A DNA stretch of 41,186 nt from an uncultured Elusimicrobium sp. (GCA_902794125.1 CADBFX010000020.1:1-41186); one strand, 5' to 3'. Shown: positions 30,514-39,176, counted from the stretch's first letter. Notes: a model not told the origin generated them from the sequence alone. Program-made: numbers and translations.

Positions 30514-31743
30514 TTACTTAAAATTCAAAGCCACCAGCGTAAATACTTTGGCATCCCCTAATGTATTTTTTATGCTGGAGTATTCGTTAGGTTGGTGGGC
30601 CATATCGTCTAATTTAGAAAACACTACCACCGGATATCCGGCATTACGTAAATACGCACCTACGGTGCCGCCGCCTACGCCCAGTGCCCGCGGATTGTTC
30701 TTGTACACGGCCTTTGCCGCGGCTTGGGTCAATTTGACGATGAGCGCATTTTTATCAGTCGGCTTGGAACTTTCGCCCATTAATTTTTCCACTTTTACTT
30801 TTACCTTAAATTGTTTTTCAATGGTTTTATTTATCTTGGCAATTTCGGCCAGCACGGCTTCATTGGTATAGCACGGAAGCACGCGGCAGTCCAAATAAAA
30901 CACGTCCGTCCCCGGAATCGTATTGACATTAGGTACGTTGGCTTCTTTTTTAGTCGGCTCAAACGTGCTGGTAGATTCGGGCGCAAAGAGTGCATCTTTT
31001 TTATTAAATTTCTTGTACAAATCGCCCAATTTCACTACCAAATGCGCCCCGGCACGGTGTGCATTGTTGCCGGAGTGCGGCGTGGAGGAGTGAGTTTGTT
31101 TGCCCGATACAGTAAATTTCAGCCACAACATATTTTTTTCGGCAATTTCTACCATAGAGCCTTGCGGGTTTCCACCATCCGGTACCAAGAAAGCATCTTC
31201 TTTCCCAAACAGTTTCCCATGTTTTTTAAGAAGCGGCACAATCCCGTACGTACTGCCGATTTCTTCATCCGCATTTAATAAAAGCGCATAGTTGCACGGC
31301 GGGCGAACACCCAAATCCATCATGGCTTTTACGGCGAGCAAGCCAGACACCAAACCTTGTTGGTTATCTTCCGAACCGCGGCCGTAAATTTTGTCGCCCT
31401 TTACAACGGCTTTAAAGGGGTCTGTTTTCCATAAACTTAAATCGCCGGGAGGCACTACGTCCATATGCGCCATGACCCACAACGTTTTTTTACGGTCTTT
31501 ACCGTAGTATTTGGCCACAATGTTGGGGCGCACACCGTCTTTGGCTTTAGAATCTTTTACGTTGATAACGGAAACTTCATCAAATTTCATGGCTTTTAAA
31601 ACGGATAATAAATAGGCAGCTTTGGCATTTTCACCCAAACCTCCGGAATGAGGAGAAACAGCCGGGCAAGCAATCATATGGGTTTGCAAATCAATGACTA
31701 CCGGTTTATATGTATCAATTTTTTTGAATAATTTTTTTTGCAT
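30514..31743 (-). CDS. M20-family metallopeptidase (diaminopimelate desuccinylase/dipeptidase-like)
   Basis: This 409-residue cytosolic protein without signal peptide shows M20 motifs VMAHMDVVPPG (His), YGRGSEDNQQG (Asp; Asn follows), NADEEIGSTYG (catalytic Glu, metal Glu), and a C-terminal DDMAHQPNEY (His). The dimerisation domain contains VSGKQTHSSTPHSG. It is most like M20 dipeptidases grouped with DapE/ArgE; the substrate is not predictable. SD GGAGG precedes ATG 31743. It is probably co-transcribed with the pilin-like gene and pilD, though the functional link is unclear. Confidence 0.88.
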   Translation of the reverse strand: MQKKLFKKIDTYKPVVIDLQTHMIACPAVSPHSGGLGENAKAAYLLSVLKAMKFDEVSVINVKDSKAKDGVRPNIVAKYYGKDRKKTLWVMAHMDVVPPGDLSLWKTDPFKAVVKGDKIYGRGSEDNQQGLVSGLLAVKAMMDLGVRPPCNYALLLNADEEIGSTYGIVPLLKKHGKLFGKEDAFLVPDGGNPQGSMVEIAEKNMLWLKFTVSGKQTHSSTPHSGNNAHRAGAHLVVKLGDLYKKFNKKDALFAPESTSTFEPTKKEANVPNVNTIPGTDVFYLDCRVLPCYTNEAVLAEIAKINKTIEKQFKVKVKVEKLMGESSKPTDKNALIVKLTQAAAKAVYKNNPRALGVGGGTVGAYLRNAGYPVVVFSKLDDMAHQPNEYSSIKNTLGDAKVFTLVALNFK

Positions 31744-31759
31744 ATTAGGCCTCCAACAT

Positions 31760-32509
31760 TTAAATGGAATTGGCTACATCAATAAAATCTGTTTCTACAT
31801 TGAAATTTTTAGCAATTAATGCTTGCAATGCAAGAACGCCGGGCTTTTCGGAATTATAGTGCCCCAGCGCAATGCAGTTGATATGCCCTTCGCGGCACCA
31901 TTCTTGCACGGGCTCATCTAATACCCCGGTCACATATACGTCCATTTTTTGGGCAATGGCTTGCGGCAACAAACTATGCGCTCCGCCGCTAACAACGGCT
32001 ACCGAGTTAATATCTTTCGGGCCAAACTCTAATACTTGGGCTTTTGTTTGACAATACGTTTCCAAGGTGACAACCATTTTATCCAGTGTCGTGTGCACAA
32101 GGCCGCTAAACCCAATCGGCGTGCCGTGATATTCGCCAAACGGTTGCAACCGCTCGGCTTGCAACGCGCGCATTAAACACGCATTATGCCCCACGATCGG
32201 GTGTTTATCCAATGGCAAATGATAGGCCGCCAAATTGATATTATGTTTTAATAAAAAGGCTAATCTCTCTCGGAAAAGGCCCGTTACGGGTTGTTCCTGG
32301 CCCCACAAGAGTCCATGGTGTACAATCACCAGTTCCGCGCCCCTGGCTTGTGCTTTGCGAAAAAGCTCCAAAGAAGCCGACACGCCAAACGCCACCTTTC
32401 CGACGCGAGGTGTTCCGGCCACTTGCAAGCCATTGTGGCTGGCATCAGCAATGGCCGCGCTATTTAGATAGGTATTAAGAAAATTAAGAATGTCTTCGCA
32501 ATTAACCAT
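31760..32509 (-). CDS. Nif3-like dinuclear metal-center protein (YbgI/YqfO family)
   Basis: This 249-residue protein has family motifs ADASHNGLQV, VHHGLLWGQEQP (metal His pair), HLPLDKHPIVGHNACL and the final LGHYNSEKPGVLAL (His and Glu). Members form hexamers and bind two metals; reported roles vary and no reaction can be assigned. The start codon ATG 32509 is only 25 bp from the divergent amidase start. No SD is seen; TATAAA lies 16 nt upstream on the minus strand. Confidence 0.92.
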   Translation of the reverse strand: MVNCEDILNFLNTYLNSAAIADASHNGLQVAGTPRVGKVAFGVSASLELFRKAQARGAELVIVHHGLLWGQEQPVTGLFRERLAFLLKHNINLAAYHLPLDKHPIVGHNACLMRALQAERLQPFGEYHGTPIGFSGLVHTTLDKMVVTLETYCQTKAQVLEFGPKDINSVAVVSGGAHSLLPQAIAQKMDVYVTGVLDEPVQEWCREGHINCIALGHYNSEKPGVLALQALIAKNFNVETDFIDVANSI

Positions 32510-32534
32510 AGAATTATGTTATCATTTTATAAGG

Positions 32535-34466
32535 ATGAAAAGAATACTTTTTTTAATAGGGTGTTTATTAGGAGTTTTTGTAGGTTCCGCCAACGGAGCC
32601 ATCCCGGTAGCACCTTATTTACCCGCCCAAGAAAAATCTACCCCTAAAGATGCCCCTATTACGGTACAATTCCCATACGAAAATATGACGGTAGCCCGTG
32701 GGGCTAAAAAAATTTTTATTTTTGGTCAAGTCAATTTACCCAGTCCGGTAACACTGGATATTAACGGGGAAAATATCCCGGTATACAGTAACGGCGGATT
32801 TATCGGCTTTGTGCCGGTGGAAAGCGGAAATTTTACCTTTGTACTGACCGCTTCTTCCAAAGAGGCTATCTACCAAGCCGAACGACACATTACCGTGCCC
32901 GGCGCAGATGTACGTACATTTACTGACAAGGCTGAATTTGATAAAGAAGAGATTTTTCCCAAATACCCCGTTGAATTAATGCCGGGAGACACCGTAGATC
33001 TTTACGCCCGCGGAACCCCGGCCTCCAACGTAACCGCTACATTAAGTGGCCTAAAAGACGGCAAAAAAATCCCGCTTAAAGAAGATCCTTCCGCTCCCGG
33101 TGTCTATCGGGCGCGGTACGTAATAGACCCGCAACAAAAACCGAAAACAGCCAAAATCACCTATTATTTAACAGGCGGACCGCGGCGTTCCGAAACAAAA
33201 ATCACCGCTCCGGAAAAACTAAAAGTTCTTTCCGCACAGCAGCCGTTGCGCCGGGCTCAAATCACCTCTCCGGGCATTAAATTACGCAAAATCCCCACCC
33301 CTACCGAAAACTTATATCCCTTTTACCGCGCGTATGGAGAGGTGCAAATTAACGGCCGTTTAAACCAGCAATACCGCCTGGTGCTAAACGACCAGGAAAC
33401 CGCTTGGTTGGAGCAAGAAAAACTGCAACTGCTTTCCGAACAGCCTTACACGCCGAACCAATTACATAATTTATCTGTTATCGCCAACGAAGGGAAAACC
33501 CGTTTACTGCTAAAGACTGACCGGGAAGTGCCTATCAGCGTGCACGAATTTAATGACCGGCTGGAGCTGACTTTTTATTATACCGGCGATTTAGAAGAAA
33601 ATTTCAGTTTAGATACAGATAGCCCACTAGTAGAGCACATCACGTGGGCCAACCCCGCGCAAGACACGGTGCTACTTAAAATTTTCTTTAAGAAAGAGAC
33701 GCTCCCTTGGGGGCATGCATACGCATTTGAAGATGGTCAATTCACATTAGACCTTTTCCATAAACCCACCTTAACGCCTACTAAAAACAAACCCCTTACC
33801 GGCGCGCGCATTTTACTGGATGCCGGGCACAGTCCGCGCCGCACTCCGCCGTATGACGGGGCTGTCGGGCCGACCGGATTTATGGAGTACGAAGGCACAC
33901 TGTTATTGGCTGAAGAATTAAAACCTTTGCTGGAAAAACAAGGGGCCACGGTTCTTTTAACGCGCCGCGGCAACAACCGCATGACACTGCCGGACCGCTA
34001 TCAGTATGCCCTGCAAGAAAATGCACATTTGTTTATCAGCCTGCATTACAATGCACTGTCCGAGGTAGCTAATCCGCGCGCACGCGCACGCGGGTTCACG
34101 GTATATTATACGTATCCGCACAGTTTTGCGCTTGCTCAATCGGTGTATGATTCGTTCACGCGCCTGGTTCCGCTGCCGGATAACGGCATGATTTCAAACG
34201 ATATCTTATTCATTCCGCGCATGTCGGAGTTTCCCAGCATTTTGGTAGAAAATGCGTTCTTGATGTTACCCGAACAGGAAGAAATGGCCAAAACCAAAGA
34301 AGGCCGCCAAGCGTTTGTGCAAGCGTTGTACGAAGGGATTTTAAATTTTTACGGTGTAAAACTGCCTGCCACGAAAACGAAAAAAGTAACTCGCAAGCAA
34401 TTTCAAAAGCCGGCTAAACAGATGTATTTAAAACCGGCTCCCACACCTGTTTTGAAAGGTTCCTAA
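32535..34466 (+). CDS. Periplasmic N-acetylmuramoyl-L-alanine amidase (Amidase_3)
   Basis: This protein of about 643 residues has a signal peptide (KRILFLIGCLLGVFVGSANGA). A long N-terminal beta-rich region (about 20-430) includes Ig-like or AMIN-like parts (VARGAKKIFIFGQV; TRLLLKTDREVPISVHEF). The Amidase_3 domain at about 445-610 has Zn ligands in LDAGHSPRR, EYEGTLLLAEEL and SLHYNAL, and the catalytic Glu in ILVENAFLM. It cleaves the amide bond between MurNAc and the stem peptide during division. The tail is Lys- and Pro-rich. I took ATG 32535 since the signal peptide begins there; AAGG touches the ATG, so the leader is unusual. Confidence 0.92.
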   Translation: MKRILFLIGCLLGVFVGSANGAIPVAPYLPAQEKSTPKDAPITVQFPYENMTVARGAKKIFIFGQVNLPSPVTLDINGENIPVYSNGGFIGFVPVESGNFTFVLTASSKEAIYQAERHITVPGADVRTFTDKAEFDKEEIFPKYPVELMPGDTVDLYARGTPASNVTATLSGLKDGKKIPLKEDPSAPGVYRARYVIDPQQKPKTAKITYYLTGGPRRSETKITAPEKLKVLSAQQPLRRAQITSPGIKLRKIPTPTENLYPFYRAYGEVQINGRLNQQYRLVLNDQETAWLEQEKLQLLSEQPYTPNQLHNLSVIANEGKTRLLLKTDREVPISVHEFNDRLELTFYYTGDLEENFSLDTDSPLVEHITWANPAQDTVLLKIFFKKETLPWGHAYAFEDGQFTLDLFHKPTLTPTKNKPLTGARILLDAGHSPRRTPPYDGAVGPTGFMEYEGTLLLAEELKPLLEKQGATVLLTRRGNNRMTLPDRYQYALQENAHLFISLHYNALSEVANPRARARGFTVYYTYPHSFALAQSVYDSFTRLVPLPDNGMISNDILFIPRMSEFPSILVENAFLMLPEQEEMAKTKEGRQAFVQALYEGILNFYGVKLPATKTKKVTRKQFQKPAKQMYLKPAPTPVLKGS

Positions 34467-34496
34467 AAAAGCCGCTTCTTACGAGCGGCTTTTTAA
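34467..34496. terminator. Bidirectional terminator between the amidase and the beta-barrel gene
   Basis: AAAAGCCGCT and AGCGGCTTTT arms around TCTTACG, flanked by A and T runs. Confidence 0.85.
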
Positions 34497-34500
34497 ATGA

Positions 34501-35097
34501 TTAAAAACGAACTCCGGCCCGTAACGCTAGTTCCGTTTCCCAGTTGCTGTCCCACCGTAAAAAAGAACCAACGGATTTGTGCGTGTGGTAAAATTCCTGT
34601 AATTCCACACCCAGAAATACTTGTCGCCAAAGGGGCATTTCCACCCCGGCACCAAACATCCAATAATTAGTTTTCTCTTTTTCCTGGAAATTAAACGTAT
34701 AATCCAGCGTATATTTGGAAACTCCAAACCCTGCCAATAAATAAGAATTCGGTAACGTGTCCGGTGCTAACGACTCTTTCACCACCACCCCATAGCGGCG
34801 CGTTTTGTAATGAGAAATTCCGGGAAATGAATGACTGCCAAAGGTGCTGCCTTCCACCCCCACCCCTAACCAGGGGAATACATTGAACAATAACCGGCCG
34901 GAAAAAGTTTTTTGGTGCCCCAACATTTTGACCGAGCCATGGTCCTCCAAGCGGTGGAACGATTGGCCCGCTCCAACTGATAATTCAAAACGGGAAAAAT
35001 CTTCGGATGTTGTAGAGGTTTTCCCTGCACTATAAAATTGAGCATACCCAACAGACGCCACTCCACACAAAATCAGTACGGCAATTAGTTTACGCAT
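34501..35097 (-). CDS. Outer-membrane beta-barrel-like protein
   Basis: This protein of about 198 residues has a signal peptide (MRKLIAVLILCGVASVGYAQ). The mature part alternates polar and aromatic residues typical of beta strands (SRFELSVGAGQSF; GVGVEGSTFGSHSF; NYWMFGAGVEMPLW; VFLGVELQEFYHTH) and ends in RAGVRF, a terminal Phe as in many barrels. It resembles OmpA-like 8-stranded barrels of the OMP_b-brl type, function unknown. Start ATG 35097 is preferred over a frame start at 35124 because the signal peptide starts there. It implies an outer membrane. Confidence 0.8.
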   Translation of the reverse strand: MRKLIAVLILCGVASVGYAQFYSAGKTSTTSEDFSRFELSVGAGQSFHRLEDHGSVKMLGHQKTFSGRLLFNVFPWLGVGVEGSTFGSHSFPGISHYKTRRYGVVVKESLAPDTLPNSYLLAGFGVSKYTLDYTFNFQEKEKTNYWMFGAGVEMPLWRQVFLGVELQEFYHTHKSVGSFLRWDSNWETELALRAGVRF

Positions 35098-35154
35098 ATA
35101 CACACCCCGGGAATAGGATCTCAACAGTATTATAATAATTTATAAAGAATAGAA

Positions 35155-35449
35155 TTGGCAAGTCCCTATGTCAAAAATAAAAAACCACCTTTCGGGGACT
35201 TGCCCACAAGTCCCTACGCGCACCAAGCAGTTGGTGCGCTTCCCTACCATAGACTTGCCCTGCGTAAATTTCCTGACGGAAATTTCGCCCGGGCCCGCCC
35301 TCGCGGTTTTTGCCTTTCGCGGCCGCCCTCGCGGTTTTTGCCTTTCGCGGCTTACGCACGCTCAAACAAAAACATCGCTCCGGGCTTCAAGCCCCTTACG
35401 CAGGCAAAGCAGTTTGCCTGCTCCCCGACTAAAATAAAAAACCACCTTT
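35155..35449. repeat. Palindrome-rich non-coding element bounded by 19-bp direct repeats
   Basis: A stretch without credible genes holds at least five perfect or near-perfect hairpins: 35195-35214 (8 bp), 35218-35239 (9 bp, loop GCAG), 35266-35285 (8 bp, loop TGAC), 35400-35421 (9 bp, loop GCAG), and an outer stem 35255-35267/35396-35407 (12 bp, one bulge). It also has a 28-bp tandem duplication (35295-35350). The same 19-bp sequence occurs at 35174-35192 and 35431-35449; the right copy is part of the tRNA-Leu terminator. GGCAAGTCCC (35157-35166) is inversely repeated at 35195-35204. This looks like an inserted or amplified mobile-type repeat, or a structured RNA. Confidence 0.55.
35295..35350. 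repeat. Perfect 28-bp tandem duplication
   Basis: Copies 35295-35322 and 35323-35350 are identical. Each unit begins CCGCCCTCGCGG and ends CTTTCGCGG. It lies inside the palindrome-rich element. Confidence 0.9.
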
Positions 35450-35463
35450 TCAGGTGGTTTTTA
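35437..35463 (-). terminator. Terminator of tRNA-Leu
   Basis: AAAACCACCT/AGGTGGTTTT arms with a short TTTC-type loop, T run on the minus strand after the tRNA. Its left arm is part of the 19-bp direct repeat. Confidence 0.8.
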
Positions 35464-35469
35464 TATTTT

Positions 35470-35553
35470 TACCGGGGAAGGGACTTGAACCCTTAAGCCC
35501 GTGCGGGCAATAGTTTTTGAGACTATCCTGTATACCAATTCCAGCACCCCGGC
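35470..35553 (-). tRNA. tRNA-Leu (anticodon CAA)
   Basis: This is an 84-nt class II tRNA on the minus strand. The acceptor is GCCGGGG/CCCCGGT (first pair G-U) with discriminator A. The anticodon stem ATAGT/ACTAT encloses CTCAAAA (CAA). A variable arm (TGCCCGCACGGGC) and T-arm GGTTCAAGTCC are present. It reads UUG. CCA is not encoded. A terminator follows at once. Confidence 0.95.
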
Positions 35554-35655
35554 ATAAAATTGACTACATTTATTGTAGCAAATTTAACAACGGAAAGGAA
35601 ACTGCTTTTACCGTCAGCCAAACTCCGCCCCGTTGGCAGGCACGCGCCCTACTTC

Positions 35656-36564
35656 TTAAAAGCACAACATTTCGGTATATTCTTTTAAGCGTTTTTTGAT
35701 GTCGCGCTGCGTGAGCCCGGCTAACCGGTCCACGCTAAACGACTCAATGGTAAACGAGGCCATCACGTTGCCAATCATCATAGCGCGTTTAATAGATTCT
35801 ACCGTGGTCCAATTTTTTTGGCTGGCTAAATATCCTGTAAATCCACCGCCAAACGTATCTCCGGCGCCGGTGGTATCGTGTACGTGCTCCAAAATATACG
35901 GCGGCAATTGGGCAATCCCTTTTTTACTCACAAGCATGGATCCGTTGGACCCCAATTTAATAATTACATATTTAACACCTTTAGCAAGCAGCGATTTCCC
36001 GGCTTTAATTAAATTATATTCCCCGGTGAGTAGCCGCGCTTCCGTTTCGTTTAAAAACAAAATATCAATACGTTTGACGACTTCCAACAATTCTTTTTTC
36101 TTGGAAGAAATCCAATAGTTCATCGTATCGCACGCCACAAAACGCGGCTTTTTTACTTGTTTCAAAACGGAAAGTTGCAATTCCGGGTCAATATTTGCCA
36201 AAAAAACAGCCTTGGCTTTTTGTTGTTCCGGCGTAAGGACCGGGTTAAAATCTTTAAACACGTTCAATTCGGTAAATTTGGTAACCGCCGTGTTAAAATC
36301 TTTATCATATCGCCCGCCCCAATGGAACGTTTTTCCTTCCTTTACTTCAAGGCCCGACAAATCCACCCCGCGTTTAACAAGCGGCGCGCGGTCCTTATCC
36401 GTAAAATCTGTCCCTACCACCGCCACGATAGACGGCTGAGCAAAATAGCTGGCACAAATAGACGCATAACACGCCGCACCGCCCAACACACGCTGCACGC
36501 TGCCGTTGGCATTTTCAATAGAATCAAACGCAACCGAACCGACTACTAAAACTTCGTTAGCCAT
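35656..36564 (-). CDS. PfkB-family sugar/nucleoside kinase
   Basis: This 302-residue kinase of the ribokinase family has VLGGAACYASICASYFA and VVGTDFTDKD in the N-terminal half, NETEARLLTGE in the middle, and the catalytic/anion-hole motif DTTGAGDTFGGGF near residues 230-242 with the base Asp. The substrate is not predictable (ribose, fructose-P, nucleosides are all possible). It is the last gene of the M23-bactofilin-SurA_N operon with a gap of 4 nt. SD AAGGA is 8 nt before ATG 36564. Confidence 0.88.
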   Translation of the reverse strand: MANEVLVVGSVAFDSIENANGSVQRVLGGAACYASICASYFAQPSIVAVVGTDFTDKDRAPLVKRGVDLSGLEVKEGKTFHWGGRYDKDFNTAVTKFTELNVFKDFNPVLTPEQQKAKAVFLANIDPELQLSVLKQVKKPRFVACDTMNYWISSKKKELLEVVKRIDILFLNETEARLLTGEYNLIKAGKSLLAKGVKYVIIKLGSNGSMLVSKKGIAQLPPYILEHVHDTTGAGDTFGGGFTGYLASQKNWTTVESIKRAMMIGNVMASFTIESFSVDRLAGLTQRDIKKRLKEYTEMLCF

Positions 36565-36568
36565 GGGG

Positions 36569-37252
36569 TTAGTCCTTCAAAAATGTTTTGACTTCTACAC
36601 GCGCATTAAAATCATCAAAAAACGCATGTTGCGCCGTTTCCATTTTTGTATCTAAGAGTTGCGTGGCAAAATCTTTTTTGTTTTGTTCAAATTCTCTCAG
36701 ATTGCCATGTTGCGTTTTATAAGCGTGTTTAATTTCGGCCGGGGTTAATTTGTAATTGGCGTACAACACCGTGCGGAAACGGTCTGCCAATTTCCCACGG
36801 CGAAGTTGCTCTTCAAATTCTACCGGTTTCATACCCGTCGCTTGGCGGATAATCGCTTGGTATTGTTGCTTGTTAAATTGACCGCCTTGCGATAAAAGCG
36901 GCGAGTGGCTGATATCATACGCTACTTCATAGTCAGACACCGCAAGCCCGGCCTCTTTAGCCGATTGCACCAAAATTTCTTCGCTGATTAAACCCGCCAA
37001 CAATTGTTGGTTTAAAAAAGCCAACACATCTTCGTTGACGTCAACGCCTTGGTCACGCAGTACCCGGGCCCGGTTTTCACTAAGACGGGAAAGCTGACGG
37101 TAAGAAATGGTATGAGAGCCAACTTTTGCTGCAGCCGAATTCATAGCCCCGCGGCGATAAGCATCTGCCCCAATGTACACCAAACTACCCAAGAAAAACG
37201 TCAGGGTTATAATCAAAATTATTTTTTTGTATTTAATTAGAAAAGAAATCAT
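36569..37252 (-). CDS. Membrane-anchored SurA_N/PpiD-type chaperone-like protein without a PPIase domain
   Basis: This 227-residue protein has a single N-terminal membrane helix (about 10-30, IILIITLTFFLGSLVYIGA) and a periplasmic SurA_N-like domain: VGSHTISYRQLSRL, LNQQLLAGLISEEILVQSAKEAGLAVSDYEV, FNKQQYQAIIRQATGMKPVEFEEQLRRG. No parvulin rotamase domain follows. The layout matches the N-terminal half of PpiD or SurA, so it is likely a chaperone for envelope proteins. Its place between bactofilin and PfkB genes is unexplained. SD AGGAG precedes ATG 37252. Confidence 0.8.
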   Translation of the reverse strand: MISFLIKYKKIILIITLTFFLGSLVYIGADAYRRGAMNSAAAKVGSHTISYRQLSRLSENRARVLRDQGVDVNEDVLAFLNQQLLAGLISEEILVQSAKEAGLAVSDYEVAYDISHSPLLSQGGQFNKQQYQAIIRQATGMKPVEFEEQLRRGKLADRFRTVLYANYKLTPAEIKHAYKTQHGNLREFEQNKKDFATQLLDTKMETAQHAFFDDFNARVEVKTFLKD

Positions 37253-37267
37253 TTTCTTAGCTCCTGT

Positions 37268-37654
37268 TTATGCTTCTTCATCTTCCGAAGGAAGTGCATC
37301 TTCCGCATCGCCGATATCGCACTGCCCGCTAATGCGGCCGCCTTCCTCTACAATCATTTTTTTGGCGCGGATATCACCTGTAATGGAAGACTTGGCTAGC
37401 ACTTCCAACATTTCCGCACACACATTTCCTTCTATGGCTCCGCCGCAAACCACAATCTTTGCGGTTACATCCCCTATAATTTTACCGCCGGAACCTACAA
37501 TCACGTGCCGCGCGTTATCCACGGAACCTTCCAATGTTCCATCCACACGCAGGGACCCTTGCACGTTGAGTGTACCCTGAAAATAGCATTCGGCACTCAC
37601 TACGGAATAGTGTTCACCGGAAGCAAAATCAGAGTCTTTTTTCAAAAATCCCAT
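37268..37654 (-). CDS. Bactofilin (cytoskeletal protein)
   Basis: This 128-residue protein has the bactofilin beta-helix repeat pattern: FQGTLNVQGSLRVDGTLEGSVDN, VIVGSGGKIIGDVTAKIVV, IEGNVCAEMLEVLAKSSITGDIRAKKMIVEEGGRISG. It ends in an acidic tail (DALPSEDEEA). Bactofilins polymerise without nucleotide and scaffold cell-shape enzymes. The M23 peptidase gene directly upstream is a common companion. SD AGGAGG precedes ATG 37654; gap to M23 is 19 nt. Confidence 0.95.
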   Translation of the reverse strand: MGFLKKDSDFASGEHYSVVSAECYFQGTLNVQGSLRVDGTLEGSVDNARHVIVGSGGKIIGDVTAKIVVCGGAIEGNVCAEMLEVLAKSSITGDIRAKKMIVEEGGRISGQCDIGDAEDALPSEDEEA

Positions 37655-37673
37655 ACAAACTTCCTCCTACAAC

Positions 37674-38594
37674 TTATTTAAAATAGTTGCGCGGATTGAC
37701 GGCTTGACCGTCTTTCCACACTTCATAATGTAAATGCGTGCCCGTGCTGCGCCCGCTGGAACCCATGGTGGCAATTTTATCGCCGCGTTTAACCACATCA
37801 CCGGCTTTTACTTTTATCCCGGTTGTATGCGCATAAAGCGTGGAATACCCAAAACCATGGTCTACTAAAATAGCTTGCCCGAAACTCGGCACCCAGCCCG
37901 CATGCCGCACAACACCGTCGGCCGTTACAAAAATCGGGCTGTCGGGTTTGCCGGCAAAATCTACCCCGTTATGGCGTTTGGTAGAGCGTTTGCCAAACGG
38001 ATCTATCCGGTAACCAAAACCGGAACTAATCGGCGCGGAAGAAGGCCGAATAGAAGGCGTGGAATGCAACCCTTCGCGGCGGTTGGCATAGTACCAGGCA
38101 ATTTCCTGGAAACTGGCCAAATGCAATTTGGCTTCTTCCTCTATTGTATCAATATAATCTTCAAATTCTTCTACCGACAAATCCCGTAAATCTTTAGAGA
38201 ACAATTCTTTCGCCCGCGCTTCTTCTTTTTCTTTGGAAGCTTCCCACCCTTTAGGTAAATTAATAAATTTCCCGCCGGGCATTCCTAACATTTGGCGCAT
38301 TTGCGTATCGGTCGTGCGGGTTAGCTCCAAGTATTTGCGGCCGCGTTCCAGTTCGTCGCCAATAAGTTTCATTTTAACGCGCATAATTTCGTTATCGGCT
38401 TTTGTAACGCTGTAATGATATTCCCGCACAAAGGCAATCAGTCCCCCGGCCGTCACGATTAACCACAGCAAACCTACTAACAACAAAGTCAGCACACGTA
38501 CTTTGAACTTAACAGACGGGCGTAAGCGCGGCATAATCAAAATATCTACCCGCTCCCCCAGCACGCGGCCTAAGGAATTGATTAATTTTCTCAT
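37674..38594 (-). CDS. Membrane-anchored M23 peptidoglycan endopeptidase
   Basis: This 306-residue protein has one N-terminal membrane helix (about 33-53, VLTLLLVGLLWLIVTAGGLIAF), a coiled-coil-like region (about 60-160) and a LytM/M23 domain at about 185-306. Zn ligands appear in RHNGVDF (His, Asp) and in HLHYEVW (two His); GSSGRSTGTHLHYEVW is typical. It cuts peptide cross-links in the wall. Co-transcription with bactofilin suggests curvature or shape control. No SD is evident; TAGAAT lies 7 nt before ATG 38594, so a leaderless transcript is possible. Confidence 0.92.
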   Translation of the reverse strand: MRKLINSLGRVLGERVDILIMPRLRPSVKFKVRVLTLLLVGLLWLIVTAGGLIAFVREYHYSVTKADNEIMRVKMKLIGDELERGRKYLELTRTTDTQMRQMLGMPGGKFINLPKGWEASKEKEEARAKELFSKDLRDLSVEEFEDYIDTIEEEAKLHLASFQEIAWYYANRREGLHSTPSIRPSSAPISSGFGYRIDPFGKRSTKRHNGVDFAGKPDSPIFVTADGVVRHAGWVPSFGQAILVDHGFGYSTLYAHTTGIKVKAGDVVKRGDKIATMGSSGRSTGTHLHYEVWKDGQAVNPRNYFK

Positions 38595-38656
38595 CTTTTG
38601 TATTCTATCATAATAAGGGGCCCTTCGGGGCAGATTTCAATAACTTAGGAGATAAG

Positions 38657-39145
38657 ATGAAAAAATTGTACGTAGCTGCGGCACTTGCATTATTGGGAGC
38701 CGCGTGTATTTTTGAGCCGGTACCGCAAGCGCCGAAATTAGGAGAAGTCCGCTTGCCGATAGCCGCCCAGCAAGACACCTTATGGGTTTCTTCGGATTAT
38801 CAAGGCAAACCGCTGTTGATTGCCGTGATGGGTTCATGGTGTCCGTATTGCAAAATGAGTATCCCGGCATTAAATGCCGTAGCCGAAGCTTATGGCGATA
38901 AAATTGAAGTGGTGGGTGCGTTTGTGGACGAAGACGCACAAGAGGTGGCCGAAGTAGCCAAAGCACACGGCATGACCGTAAAAGCCTTGTACAACGGCGG
39001 TGAATTGGCCCAATACTTACAGGCGGAAGGATTCCCGCACATGGTGCTTTTTGATAAAAAACACCGCTTGGTTAAAAAATGGGAAGGCTTTAGTCCCAAC
39101 CGTGAACAAGACTTCCGTCTCTATTTAGATAAGTTAGTTAAATAA
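38657..39145 (+). CDS. TlpA-like thioredoxin-fold lipoprotein
   Basis: This 162-residue protein has a lipoprotein signal (KKLYVAAALALLGAAC, lipobox LGAAC with Cys17). The thioredoxin-fold domain has GSWCPYCKMSIPALN with a CPYC active site and the cis-Pro in GFPHMVLF. Such proteins reduce disulfides or reactivate thiols in the periplasm. The Trx-CcdA fusion at 19569 is a candidate electron donor. SD AGGAGATAAG precedes ATG. A UUCG-capped hairpin (38620-38631) lies in its leader. Confidence 0.9.
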   Translation: MKKLYVAAALALLGAACIFEPVPQAPKLGEVRLPIAAQQDTLWVSSDYQGKPLLIAVMGSWCPYCKMSIPALNAVAEAYGDKIEVVGAFVDEDAQEVAEVAKAHGMTVKALYNGGELAQYLQAEGFPHMVLFDKKHRLVKKWEGFSPNREQDFRLYLDKLVK

Positions 39146-39148
39146 TTT

Positions 39149-39176
39149 ATCCCGCCTTTCTGGCGGGATTTTTTCA
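39149..39176 (+). terminator. Terminator after the TlpA-like gene
   Basis: ATCCCGCC and GGCGGGAT arms with a TTTCT loop, then a T run. Confidence 0.85.

Noticed and set aside
35155-35496. Plus-strand open frames of 89-113 codons in the tRNA-Leu region
   Set aside because: They lie on palindromes and tandem repeats, end inside or next to the tRNA, and give repetitive low-complexity peptides.
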